Below are positions 11,676-24,500 of a stretch of 64,000 bases of DNA, one piece after another; position 1 is the first letter of the stretch; every line of letters starts with the position of its first letter. The notes below the pieces were generated by a model. It saw only the letters and a list, made by a program, of their open reading frames with translations, was not told the origin of the DNA and did not search any database. Location: contig CP139767.1 in NCBI GenBank assembly GCA_034370585.1, positions 15,952,001-16,016,000 of the forward strand, read 5' to 3'. Source of the DNA: Fragaria x ananassa. Taxonomy: Eukaryota; Streptophyta; Magnoliopsida; Rosales; Rosaceae. The position numbers and the translations under genes are program-made.

Positions 11676-13815
11676 GCCATGCCCAGCTCCTATAGATGTT
11701 TTCGGGTCTCTGTATCTTGTTACTGCTTCTATAATATATATGTATGTGTGTCTCTATATATATGTAGGTTGATGATGATGAAACATATTTAAACAGAATA
11801 CATTTGGGTTTATATATAAATCATTCATTCTCGATCTGTACAGGCTTCGATTCAAAGTTGTAAACATTTGGTTTGAGACTGTGTAATAGATAGAAGAAAT
11901 ACAATATAGTTGTTATTATTTCATTTTGTTCATAAACCACGTACGTTGCTTTTAATTCATTTCAAGTATGATTGTGATCTCTGCCTTCTATAATTTGTTT
12001 CAATCTGATCTCTATAAACGGCATCCACGAAGAGCAAGAGGAAGAGCCATGGAAGCAGGGCTGACTTAAATTAGGGTTTCAGAATCCATATATGGAGGCT
12101 GACAGACTGACAGTGATGGATTGGATTTTATTCTGTTTGGACCAGTAATGTCTATTTTATATGATTCTGTCTCCACTACCCGATCCAAGACCGTAACGTG
12201 TTCAACTTGATTTGATAGGGGCCGTCATGACGTTTATCCAGATTAATGTCAACTGTTGACGTTGTGCAAGTTCGAATGAATTGCATTTCGGCATGAAATT
12301 TCTTAGGGCATGCAACGTGAGATATGAAAAATGTAATTATTCGTGTAATTAAACGCCATCTGGAATTAATATTCGTGTAATTATATTTAGGAATAGTAAT
12401 CACATCAAAAGAAATTGCAATGTACGTACACTCTTGACTCTTGTCCTCTCTCTTTCTTTCATTGTTTGGGTTCGGTGATCCCTCTTTGTATCATCGGACG
12501 GGCCAATTCTTTGAATGACTACGTATCTATAGCTAACAAGATATTTCAGAATTATCGGATGTGAGATTTAAGTCGTGGCGGAGCTACTTATATAAGGTCG
12601 ACCAAAGGAGGTCGTTCACTTTTTTGAAATTTGGCTCAATTGAATTCGGAACTTGTGTCAAGGAAACTAAAAAATCGAATAGTATGTGCACGCCACCGGC
12701 GATGGCTTTTATTTACTAAATGTTTTTTCAAACCAAGTTCGATCGTCACAACAAGCTTCTTTTATTTATTGGGTGGACTAGTATCGAATATTTAGTCTTT
12801 GGAGTGGTTTTCGCCGCTGGTTTCAGTCTCTCAATGGTCACGGTGCTGCAGGGCAGGCTTGACATTCCCATTGAAGTGGATTGATTTTACGTGTAATTTC
12901 GATGATGCATAAGTAAGTTCATATTATATTTTCTTATATTACTAGAAAAAAGAAAAAGTCAACAAATCCATGTAGAGGTTGGGAACAAAGCAAGCGCGAA
13001 CCTACCCTTGAAGCGAGACTTGTTCAAATAAAAGCGTCCGTACGTGTAAGTACTCATCCTGGGTTGCGTGAAAATTAAGCACCCAATAAAACCTTGGTCG
13101 TCATTCCCAGAATTTCTCATATACTTCGCCGAAACAGGAGACTGCCTCCATCATCAGAAGGCAGGCGGGCCCTGTGTTCCGTTCTGGTCTGAATTTTGGG
13201 TGCAACAGTATACGTAAGTTGACGATGAACAAATCAAGGATTATAGTATTTTACACACCTAACTGTCAAATACCCTTCGCTTTTTTAACACGGTTTGGCA
13301 ACTCCTTCAAGACTTGTAATATTCTTGATAATACGACTTATTTGTTTCTTTGAACATCTGTCTGGTTAATTTTCTGAGTCTCTGCAGATAGAAATTGTTG
13401 CTCAGTTGCTTCCTGTGGTCGTTCTTGACCATTTCTTCTGTAATTTCAGATATCAGCTGTGTCGATCCACGTACTTGTAGATTTTGTTTGATTATTATTT
13501 TTTCTGATTTCAACAATTTCCTACTGCTTGCTTCTGGGAATTGATCGTGATGCCCTTGTGATTTGTGTGCAGTTGTGGATAACATTGGTCAATTTCAATG
13601 TTTGAAAAAATCAGATCGACCGTAATCTGATAGAAGAAATCAATGTGAGAAATATGAGAGAAAGCACCACGCATTGCATATATTTTTAAACCTCGCATTG
13701 CATCGCATGAGGAAGTCCTGGTTTAGGACAGCCTGCAGGTTCAGTTTTATAAAACTCATAAGGGCAACAGAAGTTGAAGTTTGTGTTACTTGGACATTAG
13801 GGTACGCAACTCGTT
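11676..13815. other. Spacer between small peptide genes 2 and 3
   Basis: Non-coding by my reading, but conserved with copy II (about 47730-49925). A minus-strand open frame at 13307-13585 has a counterpart at 49368-49586. It starts and ends differently in the two copies, so I do not call it a gene. Around 12575 a GTGGCGGAGCTAC phrase may be the edge of an old mobile element. Confidence 0.45.
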
Positions 13816-13868
13816 ATTGAAAGTTCCCCCCGACTTCCTTAACAAGCTCATCACGGTTATAAATACAC
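13816..13868 (+). promoter_or_regulatory. Promoter of small peptide gene 3
   Basis: TTGAAAGTTCCCCCC (about 13816) is followed about 40 bp later by the TATA box TTATAAATAC (13858-13867), about 105 bp before the ATG. The copy II promoter at 49926-49968 is nearly the same. Confidence 0.6.
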
Positions 13869-13962
13869 GCTCTCAAAGCATGCAAAGTATTCGAATCCAT
13901 ATTCAGCATTCTAAAAGACACAACATTAGTTCCAATATTCTTCTCCTAATTAAAGCATTAGC

Positions 13963-14067
13963 ATGGCTTCTCCTCAAGAATTGTTTGGAAAGAGTTCGAC
14001 TGTGAGAGGTAGTTCCAAGGGAAGCAGTGGATCTCAACCCACTGCTCAAGCGGTCTGCGGCAAATAG
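13963..14067 (+). CDS. Small peptide family member 3 (34 aa)
   Basis: A 34-aa single-exon frame: MASPQELFGKSSTVRGSS at the start and SQPTAQAVCGK at the end, stop TAG at 14065. It shows the family plan clearly: motif SPQELFGK at residues 3-10 and a second version, TAQAVCGK, as the last eight residues, joined by a Ser/Gly-rich linker. The paralog at 50064 differs by two synonymous changes and one extra codon (AAT), with no replacement change, while flanking DNA has many indels. That favours a translated, constrained peptide. No secretion signal. Function unknown. Confidence 0.75.
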   Translation: MASPQELFGKSSTVRGSSKGSSGSQPTAQAVCGK

Positions 14068-15505
14068 AATGAAAGCATGGATCGGAATGAAGGAAGGCGT
14101 GTGTAGAATGGTGTCTTATACATGGAAGCTTTCGCGTAGCTATATATATGTTCTTATATATCAGTGCTGTCTTATACAAAGTTGATTAAATTCATATATA
14201 TCTTCAATTCTTCATTCTTTGTACCCACTTCAATTCGATTCAAGATGTAAGCAATATTAATATCTCATTCAAGTACGTTGCCATTGTTGTAATTTCAACC
14301 CCCACCATGTGTAATACATAGAACAAATATAATATATTTATTTGATTCCTTTTGTTCATGATCGAACTGTGTTGGTTGAATCACTATTGAATTTCTTGAA
14401 TGAACATGCATGAACAGAAAAAATATTTGCCATGAAAACTACTCGGTTCTAAACTTCTAATCCATGAAGGGGGTTAGGTTTCTAAATCTTGCGTACTATA
14501 ATTAGGGCCTAATCATCTATATATATGCTGTATCGATCAATATTTTGCCATAAGAACTCTACGCCCAGTTCAGCTCAATATATACAAAATGCATGTCGAC
14601 TCTGCACATGGATTAATTTCAGGGCGTAAGTTGGAATGAATTACTTATGGAGCTGTATACTACAAAGTTAATCGTTTGTGCCCTTTTGGCATGAATTACT
14701 TAACACTCTGTAGCTAGGCAAACGTAGGTTTGTATACGTGGTTATCACAATCGATCTCTCATTCCTTTTTTCTTTAATATGTTAAAAATCCAAAATTAGG
14801 TCGACGGCATTCTTAATATGCATAATCTGCAGTTGTCAAATGCATAATTTGCACTATTGTTTGGCATGTCAATTTACTTGTTAATTAATCTCGTGAAGTT
14901 TCTTCTTATTATGAGGCTTTACTCTGTCTCTGAGTGTTATATAGAAGAACTTAAAGATACAATTTTAACAAAAGATTCCGATTTCCCATTTTTCAAATCT
15001 TACGTAGCAAAAATACGCGGAATTACTTATCTTTGAGCAAAGACTTGAATAACAGTGTAAGCCACCTCATCAATATGAAGGGTTGCGTGAACCACACCCA
15101 AACCACCACCGACGGCGTCAATCTAATTTATCAAATATTTCCCGGAAACAGCTACCGGGAGAGCAGACTACATCCGGATCGAGATAATACCATACGAAAC
15201 CACGAAGGTGTATTTGATCCTGCTTGGAAAAGGACTAGCTAACAGACGCGCGTCCAAGTGAATCAGATAAATAAGATAACAAGGAACTTGCATGTGTTCA
15301 CGCAATCCGGCCAGATTATAATGCAGCAAGCTCTATATGTACACCAATAGATATATATGAATTGAAGTAGTTGATGACGAAAAATTGAAAAATTAGAGAC
15401 CCATATATATATATCAAACCCCACGCAGTTAACAATACTCGGCATTCTTCGGTATATGTCTAACACACACATAATTACAGCGTTGTTTCCTTCATTATTG
15501 TTGTT
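14068..15505. other. Spacer between small peptide gene 3 and the retrotransposon
   Basis: Part is shared with copy II (14068-14400 and 14930-15330). The 14400-14920 stretch is specific to copy I. An ATATTTCCCGGAAACAGCTACC segment at about 15130 echoes one at about 10526, a trace of an older duplication within the cluster. Confidence 0.45.
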
Positions 15506-15510
15506 GTTAG
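15506..15510. repeat. Target site duplication GTTAG (left)
   Basis: GTTAG directly precedes the 5' LTR and recurs at 36842-36846 after the 3' LTR. Copy II has a single GTTAG at the matching uninterrupted site, 50968-50972. Confidence 0.9.
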
Positions 15511-16540
15511 TGTTTGAGCCCAGTGGGCATTTTCGGTCCAAGACTCGAGATAGGCTTTGGATATCATTTGGGCCAATACCTGTGGCCTTTTTAGGCCATG
15601 AGGGGTGGCGAGGTCTGGCGGCACGTGACGAAGACTTTGTCCAGAAGATTCTGATACCTCGCGAGATTCGGTGTCCTCGCGGGATCCTTATCTCCAATTC
15701 GCATGGGACTCCACAGTTCCTGGCGAGGATGAGTTGGAAATGGACAATAACGCCCTCAAGATAAGGTCGCTTAGTGTTTGAGTTCGCGTACAACACGACA
15801 AATGAGATGGTGCGAAGCGGGGAACGAGACCTAAGCGAGATAGGTTTGACACGTGTCGCATGGAGCGCACGACTGGCGAGTTAATCGTATCCTTGTGGGA
15901 TTCTAATTGCAGAGTCCGAATGGTTTGTGATTACGTCTCCATGGGTTGCTTACGGATGAATATATAAGGAAGCTTCACGGCTTTCAGAGACACACAATCA
16001 ATCAATCAACAACTCTCTCAAACAGACGAACACAGTCGAAACCTTCGAGCATCCTCGAAACCCTTACGTTCTAAGCGCACCCCGCCTTAGATCTCAGAGC
16101 CCGTCAGGACTCGTCTCCGATTTCCCAATTGTTGCTCTGCTCGCTCTTACAGTGAGTATCGATCAACAGGTGACTAGAAGAGTAAGCTCGTAAATATTTC
16201 CTCATCAGGTGACACCGGAGCCCTCTTTCGCCTGGTTAGAAGTCAGGACGCGCACCGTTCTCTTTCCTCATCCGTGAGGTGGCACGCCCCGCACACACCG
16301 TTTTACTTTTGTTCCCTCATCACCCTCTGTTGAGGACGTGGGCCAAAACATTGGCACGCCCAGTGGGACCAGACAGTCCACCTCGCCGATTCAGGAAAGA
16401 GAAAATGTCCTTTGGTGTTGCGAGCCTGCGCACTCACTCAACCTTTTCCTCGTCTGCGAGGTGGCACGCCCGCAACTCTCCATCCTCTTTGGATCGCTAT
16501 TTACCTCGGCTCACCTACGCTGAGGATCGTGGCCAAAACA
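15511..16540 (+). repeat. 5' LTR, composite and shortened (1030 bp)
   Basis: Three pieces: 15511-16350 (type A, starts TGTTTGAGCCC, ends GGCCAAAACA); 16351-16421, which includes a PBS-like TTGGCACGCCCAGTGGGACC and a leader-like segment; and 16422-16540, matching the last 120 bp of the type B LTR at the 3' end. A TATA box ATATATAAGG lies at 15960-15969. Compared with the 3' composite (33234-36841) about 2.6 kb is missing from the middle. Confidence 0.75.
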
Positions 16541-16560
16541 TTGGCACGCCCAGTGGGACC
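16541..16560 (+). promoter_or_regulatory. Primer binding site
   Basis: TTGGCACGCCCAGTGGGACC immediately follows the LTR end CCAAAACA. The TGG start is right for annealing to a tRNA 3' CCA end; I cannot name the tRNA. The same 20 bases occur at 16351-16370, inside the composite LTR. Confidence 0.75.
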
Positions 16561-16747
16561 GGGAGTTTAAATTTCTTTTCCAGTCAACATTGGGAAGTCA
16601 GAAGACTACCTATACCGGAGACCTTCGATTTCTTGTCTGAAACATAAGGCTCCGCAATACAAGCCCCATAACAGCGCGGCTTGCAGATCTCTCACTAAAG
16701 AAGAGATTCTCGCTCGGTTCGGCAACCCCGACCATATTAAGTCCACA

Positions 16748-18940
16748 ATGGCAAACTCACAACCAATCCCAGAAGTAGGACCTACTCTGTCCACAGAGGA
16801 AGTACGCAAGATGTTCGAAGAACTAAGGAGCGATCTCAAGAATGAGATCGGCGCGCTCAGGAGAGAGTTCGGCTTAAGAGCCGAAGAAACTCAGCAAACT
16901 GTCCAGGACCTCTCTGCGCAGGTCGCTAAGGACAAGGAGATCTGGCTCGCGAACCAGGAGAACCACGCTAAGCTCAGCGAGGAGTTCAACTATGTGGTTG
17001 GCACGATCAGGGAGGACAAGGACATAATGACCGGCTCTCTGCAAAGGATCCAGACTGAACTGGATCAGAGCAAGACGGCCTTTACAAAGGCCTTGGAGGT
17101 CCAAACCCGTCGCCTAAACGACCATGACACCAAGCTGCAGCAACAGCAGGACGCTTCCTTCTTCGGGAGCAAGAACAGCATGGAAAAGCTCGAAGACTAC
17201 AAAGAGCGCCATGATACCCTGAACACAAGGGTCCTGCAGATGGAAGACTGGATTCGGGCCCAGGCCCCAAAGAATCACGCTATGAACTATGCCAGTTCAA
17301 GCGCAGCGGAGGGCTCAAGGTACATCCCGCCTAATGAGCGCCCTAGAGCAAATCCGAGGGTCGGGGCCCAGAAGGCTCCCCAATTCACATTTGGGGCCAG
17401 TTCATCAAAGACACCACCCCGTCTACCCTCGCCATGCAGCCCTGGAGTCACACTCAGGGGCGCTGGTGCTCTTCCGTCGCAAGGAATGGGGACACCAGAT
17501 GACCCGATCGTGGCTTATTCCAGTTCGACCCCTAAGAATGTCGGGCAGGCCCCTAGCCTCTCTGCATGGCATGGCCACGACCAGGGGGCAGATTCTGCAC
17601 CAGTAACGGCGGCTGACTGGCGCCAACTCATTTCAAGCATTGTTAAGGAGCACACCGGAAAGGGTGATGCCAGCTTGCACTATCGTGACCCCTATCCAGA
17701 TAGCGTGGCGCAGTATCCCTTCCCCCACGGGTTCAAGAATATCGTCTTCACCACATTCTCTGGGGAGACAAGGGAAGATGCAGCGACTCACATGGCCCGT
17801 TTCAAAGTCCAATGCGGACAGTACGGGAATGATGGCATGCTCAAGCTCAAGCTCTTCAGAACTTCTCTGTCCGGAGCAGCTTTCACCTGGTATTCCAGAT
17901 TGAAGCCAGGGTCAATAGCAGATTGGCCCACCATGGAACGTCTCTTCCGGGAGACATATGGCACAATTGAGCCCGAAGTCGGCCTCGACTCCCTCACGCA
18001 GATGAGCCAACAGAGCATGGAGTCCGGAGTTTCTTTCCTCCAACGCTTCAAGATCCAGCAGGCCAAATGTGATTACCTGCTGCCTGAGCAGGAAGCCATT
18101 AAGCTGGCTATTCGGGGTTTGGAGCACCGCCAGCGGCTGAAGCACCATGGAGAGCGTTTCAGTTCCATGGGTGACCTGATCAACAAGGTTGGCAGTTATG
18201 AGCTCATCCTGAACGAGCTGGACGATAATGCCAACGCTTCCAAGGGAACTTACGTACCAGGGAAGAACCGGATAGTGGGGGCACTCAGCATGCAAACCCC
18301 TGCTCACGATCCCTACTATCAAAGGCCGGAGCCAGCTCACGCAGATCAGGACTTGGACGACATTGGCGCGGTAGAGCTGACTGGCAAGCAAGTGGCTCAT
18401 AAATTGAAGAACCTGAAGATGACCCGCGAGCCGATCACCATCCAATCCTTTGCCTGGACCAAGCCAGAGTACGAGTCGTACACTTACGATGCCAAAAACG
18501 CCCATTTGGTCTTCAATGACCTAATCGAGGCGAAGTACGTGCGCCTGGATCACAAGATACCGCCTAAAGAGGAGCTGAAGGACAAGAAATATTGTGCCTT
18601 CCACAACGTATACAATCATGACACCAAAGATTGTGTCAAGCTCCGAGACCAGCTGCAGACTTGGTTAAACTCAGGCGAGCTGAGGATGAAGACACCAGGT
18701 AGCACGGCTTCATTGGTCGATGTGGACCCTTTTCCGCCCGTAGTGGGCATGGTCGAGGTCAACTGGGCTGATCAGGCCCAGGACAACGAACGACGTCGAG
18801 CGCCCAAAAGGAGTCGTGAGGAAGGAGACGACAGTGCCCGCCAGCCGCGTCGCCAGTACTCCTACAACGAAAGTCTGGCACATGAACTCCTTGCCCTACA
18901 TCGAGTACAAGGAGGGACGCGTTCATTGCAGTTTCCATGA
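16748..18940 (+). pseudogene. Retrotransposon gag (frameshifted at its 3' end)
   Basis: The 730-codon frame opens at an ATG in context CACAATGGC. Residues about 15-170 are charged and coiled-coil-like. A Retrotrans_gag core lies at about 315-505 (YPFPHGFKN, GAAFTWYSRLKPGSI, ETYGTIEPEVG). A zinc-knuckle-like C-x2-H-x5-H-x4-C (CAFHNVYNHDTKDC) is at residues 616-629. A second knuckle of the same form (CSFHDSWGHRTSEC, about 18927-18968) is in the next frame, so a one-base indel around 18880 probably broke the original gag. The product would form the particle core and bind genomic RNA. Confidence 0.85.
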
Positions 18941-21524
18941 CAGCTGGGGGCACAGAACCAGCGAATGTCGCCAGCTCCGAGACCAGATTCAAGACTGGCT
19001 TGACCTCGGATACATCTGCTTTAAGGATGAGGGCAGCTTTACAATCGCGACTGCTGGTTTCGCGTGGCCTCGTGTCGGCCAGCGAATGATCACATTAGAC
19101 CTGTCACCAAATGCAGGACCATCCGAGCCGCCAGGCCGAAATCGCAAACGGCCGGCGAACAACTACATGCTCTCGGATAACCAGATGGGGAGCACAGACA
19201 ACCCAGCTCGACAGTTGGTCGCAAGGCTCGAACCAGACCGCCCCTCCTACAAGGATAAGGGCAAAGCAATCATGAGGGACGATAGACCGTTCCCCGTCAA
19301 AGGTTCCCAGCCTACGAGCCCTAGAACTCGCGAAGAGCTGGAGAAAAGGATAGCGCGTCTCGAGACGTACGTTGCTGCGCATTGGGCAGCAGCGATACCT
19401 CCATCCCCTGCCGCAAGCGAGATGGACATGTCGGACTCCAGCAGCGAGAGTCGCAGCAGCGGCGCCCCAAGCCCTCGTGACGGCGTCTTAACCAACCCTT
19501 ACATTCCCCCGACGTCCAAATCGGCAATCAAGGAAGGGGTCTGGTACACGCAGCAAGGGGGCAAGGCAGTGACCATCAGCAGGTCCAAGAAGCGCAAGCT
19601 CCAGAAGTGATACGGCAGCATCCTACGCGCCTTACGGGCTGTCGACGAGGGCGCCGTACGCCCCTCACAGCTCGCACAGGCGCCTGAGCGGATGTGGCGG
19701 GAAGCAGAAGGTTTGCGCGCAGTCCTTCAAATGCCGCCAGTCACACCTCCAAGAATCTGCGAGCAGTTCAGTGACGAGCCTGCGCCCAAGCCAAACGTTT
19801 TCTGCCGACTCACGGTTCCACCAAAGCCGGATTCGCAGCTTCCCAGGCGCAGGCAATCACCACCACCTGAACAAAGAAGGGATCCGCAGCCTCCTAGGCG
19901 CAGGCCATCCCCAACACCTGAAAGGAGAAGGGACCCGCAACCTTCCAGACGCAAGCCGTCACCCGTACCTGACAGGAGGAGGGATCCACAGCCTACTAGG
20001 CCCAATCCGTCACCAGAAACTGACAGGAGGAGGGATCAGCGGCTTTCCCGGCGTAGGCCGTCACTGGAGCCCGAACAAAGCAAGGCTCCGCCTACCGGCC
20101 CTAGGCGTAAATTGTTCATGACTCCGGACTCAGAGTCTAAACGTGAGCCATCTCAGCCCTCACGACGACAAGAACGTCGAAATCCAGAGGCTGACGCCAG
20201 AAGGGAGCCGCCATCGCCACAACAGCCTCGGCCACGGCGCACCCCGGAACCCGAGACTAAGATGGTTCCCCGAGTATCTGCCCTGCAGCGGTTGGCGAAA
20301 GAAGACAACGGTAAGGCTCCTGCTGCAGCAGACAAGCAGCCAGCCAGGGACCATCAGCCTTCACCCAAGCCAGTATGGCGTCCCCGGCAACCCGAAGCTC
20401 CAGAGCCACCAGCAGCAACACCGGCACCCTCCAGTCCCAACCTCGCCGAACAAATGGCCCAACGTTTCCGCGAGAACGAGGAGGCCGACGAGGCACACTC
20501 AGAACCTCGGCTCAACCTAGAGGAAGAGCAGGACGAGGAGCAGGTAGACTCTTTCACCTGCAATATGGTCGAGGTCTCAGGATGGGATGCTGCTGAAGGG
20601 TTTAGCCGCGAAACAGACGCCTTCGCAGTGCTCGAAGGGGAGCACGGAATCGTTGACACACCTTTGGTCCCAGTCCCCGAGCAATTCTCGTTTCAGGTCG
20701 GGATGGTGTTCTTCATTTCGGAACGATACGCTCTTCCACCAAACACAACCTGCAGCGCGGCGGACATCATCATCAGCAGCGAGGATGACAGCATACCCCC
20801 GCCATGCAGCAGCGACATGGGCCCAGTACTGGCCCCAGCCGATGATACCCCGCAAGTGGAGAGTACGAGCAGCCTCACACAAAGGCCGACTCTGACCTTT
20901 TCCACGCCAACTTTGGACATGGCCACCCACATGCGGCCACTGTATATCACGGCAGAGGTCCAAGGGAAACTGATCAACAAGGTCATGGTCGACACCGGTG
21001 CCGCGGTTAATGTCGTCACAACCCGCACCATGGGACTCCTCGACATCTCGCGCTCGATGATCCAGACCACGTCCTTAACGGTGAAAAACTTTACAGGACA
21101 GGTGTCCAGAACCCTAGGTTTGCTGTTCCTACGGGTCAAGGTCGGGCCAGCATCGCGGGTTTACACCTTTTTCGTCGCCGAGTGCGTTTCCTCTTACAGC
21201 ATGATCCTCGGCCGAGACTGGATCCACAGAAGTTTTTGCGTGCCTTCCTCAATGCACCAAGAACTCATGATCTGGGATGCCGAGAAACGCGAGGCAGTCA
21301 TCATCAAGGCCGACCCGCGGCCTTTCTCTATTTCCGCCAACCTCCACGATGCCCGGTACTATAATACGGACTTGGGCCCGTTGGATGTTCAAGGCGTCGA
21401 TCACAAGGGCCGCCCATACGGAGTAACGGCCTCCAATCTAACGCGATGGGGACTTACCCAGGCGAGGGACGATTTGCAACGTCCTCACACCATCGCGACT
21501 CTCACACCCCATTTCGATGGATAG
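18816..21524 (+). pseudogene. Gag tail and aspartic protease, one in-frame stop
   Basis: This frame continues gag after the indel. It holds the second zinc knuckle, then a TGA stop at 19608-19610, and reopens to 21522. A Pro/Arg-rich stretch with repeated RRRDPQP-like units spans about 19850-20060. The retropepsin domain shows the catalytic VDTGAAVN (DTG at 20991-20999) and the later ILGRDWI signature. Its final codons overlap the ATG of the reverse transcriptase frame (21517), so a programmed or accidental frame change is needed to reach pol. The protease would cut the Gag-Pol polyprotein. Confidence 0.8.
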
Positions 21525-24500
21525 TGCCTTTTCCGAGGAGGCACGCGAGGCTAGCGAGTCCTTGTGCGAAAGACTCCTTTCGTACTGGGCAGAACGCGAA
21601 GCCTACGACAAGGTCGCGACTATGGAATATGTCGATGAAGTGGTGGACTATTCCGATACCAAAGAAGAAGTTATTCAGTTAGCTCCTGCTGCCTTGGACG
21701 ACACTCCACCTCAAGTCTGCAACCCCACTTTACAAGTTGATGTAGGGACTACAGAAAAGCCCTTACTCATTTCCATCAGGGCAAAGTTGGCGGAGGACGA
21801 AAAGGAAGCCCTTCTTGCCCTACTACGCGAGTACAGGGATTGCTTCACCGACAAGTACGAAGATATGCCCGGCTTATCCCCGGACTTGGTCTGCCACCGG
21901 CTACCAACCTATCCCGACCGGCGTCCAGTCCGGCAGGACGGCCGCTTCATGCGAACTGAGACTCAAATTGTAGTTAAGGAAGAGATCGAAAGCATGCACC
22001 GATCGGGTATCATTCGCGTGGCAAAATACAACGAGTGGTTGTCCAACGTCGTCCCTGTCCGCAAGAAAAATGGCAAGATGCGTGTCTGTGTTGATTACCG
22101 AGATCTAAACAATGCAACACCAAAGGACATCTACCCCATGCCTGTGGCTGACCTACTTATTGACGCCGCCGCGGGGCACGAGGTGTTATCCTTTATGGAC
22201 GGCACGGCCGGATACCATCAGATTCCCGTCGCCGAGGAGGATTGACACAAGACCGCTTTCCGCTGCCCTGGTTTTGCTGGCGCATTCGAGTATGTTGTCA
22301 TGCCCTTCGGCCTCAAGAACGCGGGGGCAACGTACCAGCGCGCCATGAACCTGATCTTCCACGACATCTTGGGAAAACTGATCGAAGTCTACATCGATGA
22401 TGTGGTCGTCAAAATCAAATCGCGAGCAACCCACGTGGAAGACTTGCGGCAGGTGTTCACACGGATGCGCAGACATAACCTCAAGATGAACCCCGCCAAG
22501 TGCATTTTCTTCGCGAAGGCCGGTGACTTCCTTGGTTTCCTAGTGCATCAACGAGGCATCGAGATCCCAAAGGACAAAGCACAAGCGGTAATCACCGCTT
22601 CACCTCCCACTACCAAGAAGGAGCTACAACAGCTACTAGGGCGAATCAACTTTCTCCGCCGCTTCATATCAAACGCGGCAGGGAAGGTCCAACCTTTTTC
22701 CCCTCTACTTAAGCTCCAGGGGGCAACCGAGTTCGTATGGGAACCGCAACATCAACAGGCCTTCGATCGAATCAAGGACTACCTTACGAACCCACCTGTC
22801 CTGATCCCGCCTCGCGACGGCACCCCGCTTAAACTTTATATCGCCGTCGCCGATTTGTCCATCGGAGGACTCTTGGCCCAGGACGATGAGAACGGGGTAG
22901 AACATGCCGTCTATTATCTTAGCAGGGTTTTAACGGACTGTGAGACACGCTACTCGCCCATGGAGAAGTTATGTCTCGCCCTATACTTTGCAGGGTGCAA
23001 GCTGCGCCATTACATGCTTGCCTTTACCACGGTCGTCATCGCTCAATCCGACCTGGTCAAATACATGCTTTCTCGCCCTATCTTGCGGGGACGCATCGGC
23101 AAGTGGATCATCACCATGTCCGAATTCTCGTTGCAATATGTTCCGCAAAAGGCAGTAAAAGGACAGGCAATAGCGGATTTTCTTGCCCATCACCCACCAT
23201 CAGAGCTCACAGCGTTTCGCGAGTTGGACTTCGCCACAGTAACACTCGCTCCCTGGACCTTGTACTTTGATGGTTCACGGACTGATACCGCAGCCGGAGC
23301 CGGGATAGCCATAGCCAATCCCGCTGGAGATCGTTTCTCCTACTCGTTCCAGCTCGATTTCAAATGCACCAACAACCAGGCCGAGTACGAGGCACTGATC
23401 ATTGGCCTAGAGATCTTGTTGGACTTAGGAGTCCGCGAGGTCCAGATCTTTGGCGATTCTTTGTTGGTCGTTAACCAGCTTGTGGAAAAGTTCAAATGTT
23501 TAAGCTTGTCAATTGAGCCATACCTACGCAAGGCATTCGAGGTGTTGGATCGATTTGACGACGTCTACATCGAACACATACCACGTGAATTTAACTTCGC
23601 CGCCAACGAGCTCGCCCAGATAGCGTCTGGCCTCAGCCTGAGAGACGGAGTGCGCGAACGCCTGCTCAAGGTCGAACGCCGTACTCTTCCCTCTTTCATC
23701 GCCAGGGGGCAATTTCGGGACGCCATCCCAGAAGTCGCAGCTTTGGACCCCATCGACGAGGATTGGCGGCTACCATTCATCGCCTACCTCCAGAACCCCA
23801 AAGACGCTGCTCATTCCAGGCAAATCCGCTTCCTCGCCTTAAACTTTGTATTACGCAATGGTGAACTCCGGCGGCGTGGGGAAGACGGAAACGACTTCCG
23901 CTGCGTATACGGGAACGAAGCTAAACGTCTCATGCGCGAAGTCCATTGCGGAGTTTGCGGCTCGCATCAGGCCGGGCCCAAAATGCGATGGCTGATCCGC
24001 CGCCATGGATACTACTGGCCAACCATTCTGAAAGACTGTATTGCCTTCGCCAGAGGTTGCCAAGATTGCCAGGCTCACGGACCCGTACAACATATCCTCA
24101 ACATCCCGCTGCAGCCCATCATCAAACCTTGGCCGTGTCGCGGATGGGCAATGGATTTCGTGGGCATCATTCATCCCCATTCCTCTGAGCAACATAAGTT
24201 CATAATTGTTGCCACCGACTTCTTTACCAAATGGGTCGAGGCCGAACCTCTCAAAGTCGCCTCCGCTAACTCGGTGCGCAACTTCATTTTCTGCAATATC
24301 ATCTCACGCTTTGGTATCCCGGAGTGCATCGTTACAGACAGGGGGGCAGCTTTCATGGCCGATTCAGTTGTTACATACTTAAACGACTACGGCATCAAGC
24401 TTCTCCACTCTACGCCATATTATGCACAGTCCAATGGCCAAGCGGAGGCTAGTAATAAGGTCATCCTTGGCATCCTCGGCAAGATGCTGGAGTTGAACCC

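Larger units (their letters stand above)
10240..15505. repeat. Segmental duplication copy I, left part
   Basis: This block matches 44510-50967 in order. Matching landmarks: AACAAACCCTAAACAAGGCC at about 10338 and 44622; ATCGGGTAGTTTATGACGG at about 10462 and 44760; GAGCTAATCCGTTTATTCC at about 11024 and 46982; the small genes at 11538 and 47517; GGACTTGTTCAAATAAAAGCG-type sequence at about 13016 and 49046; the small genes at 13963 and 50064; AAAGATTCCGATTT at about 14972 and 50561. Copy II lacks about 14400-14920 and has an extra 1.46 kb solo LTR. The flanks are clearly more diverged than the small coding regions. Confidence 0.85.

Noticed and set aside
13307..13585. Minus-strand 92-codon frame with a copy II counterpart at 49368-49586
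   Set aside because: The two copies start and stop at different places and differ by frame-breaking indels, so shared sequence reflects the duplication rather than coding constraint.
15263..15796. Minus-strand 177-codon frame across the left LTR boundary (and 33223-33519)
   Set aside because: It runs through LTR sequence and the insertion junction; the LTR part repeats identically in the other LTR. No domain.
17912..18505. 197-codon minus-strand frame
   Set aside because: Shadow of the gag frame, caused by high GC and the codon composition of the sense strand.
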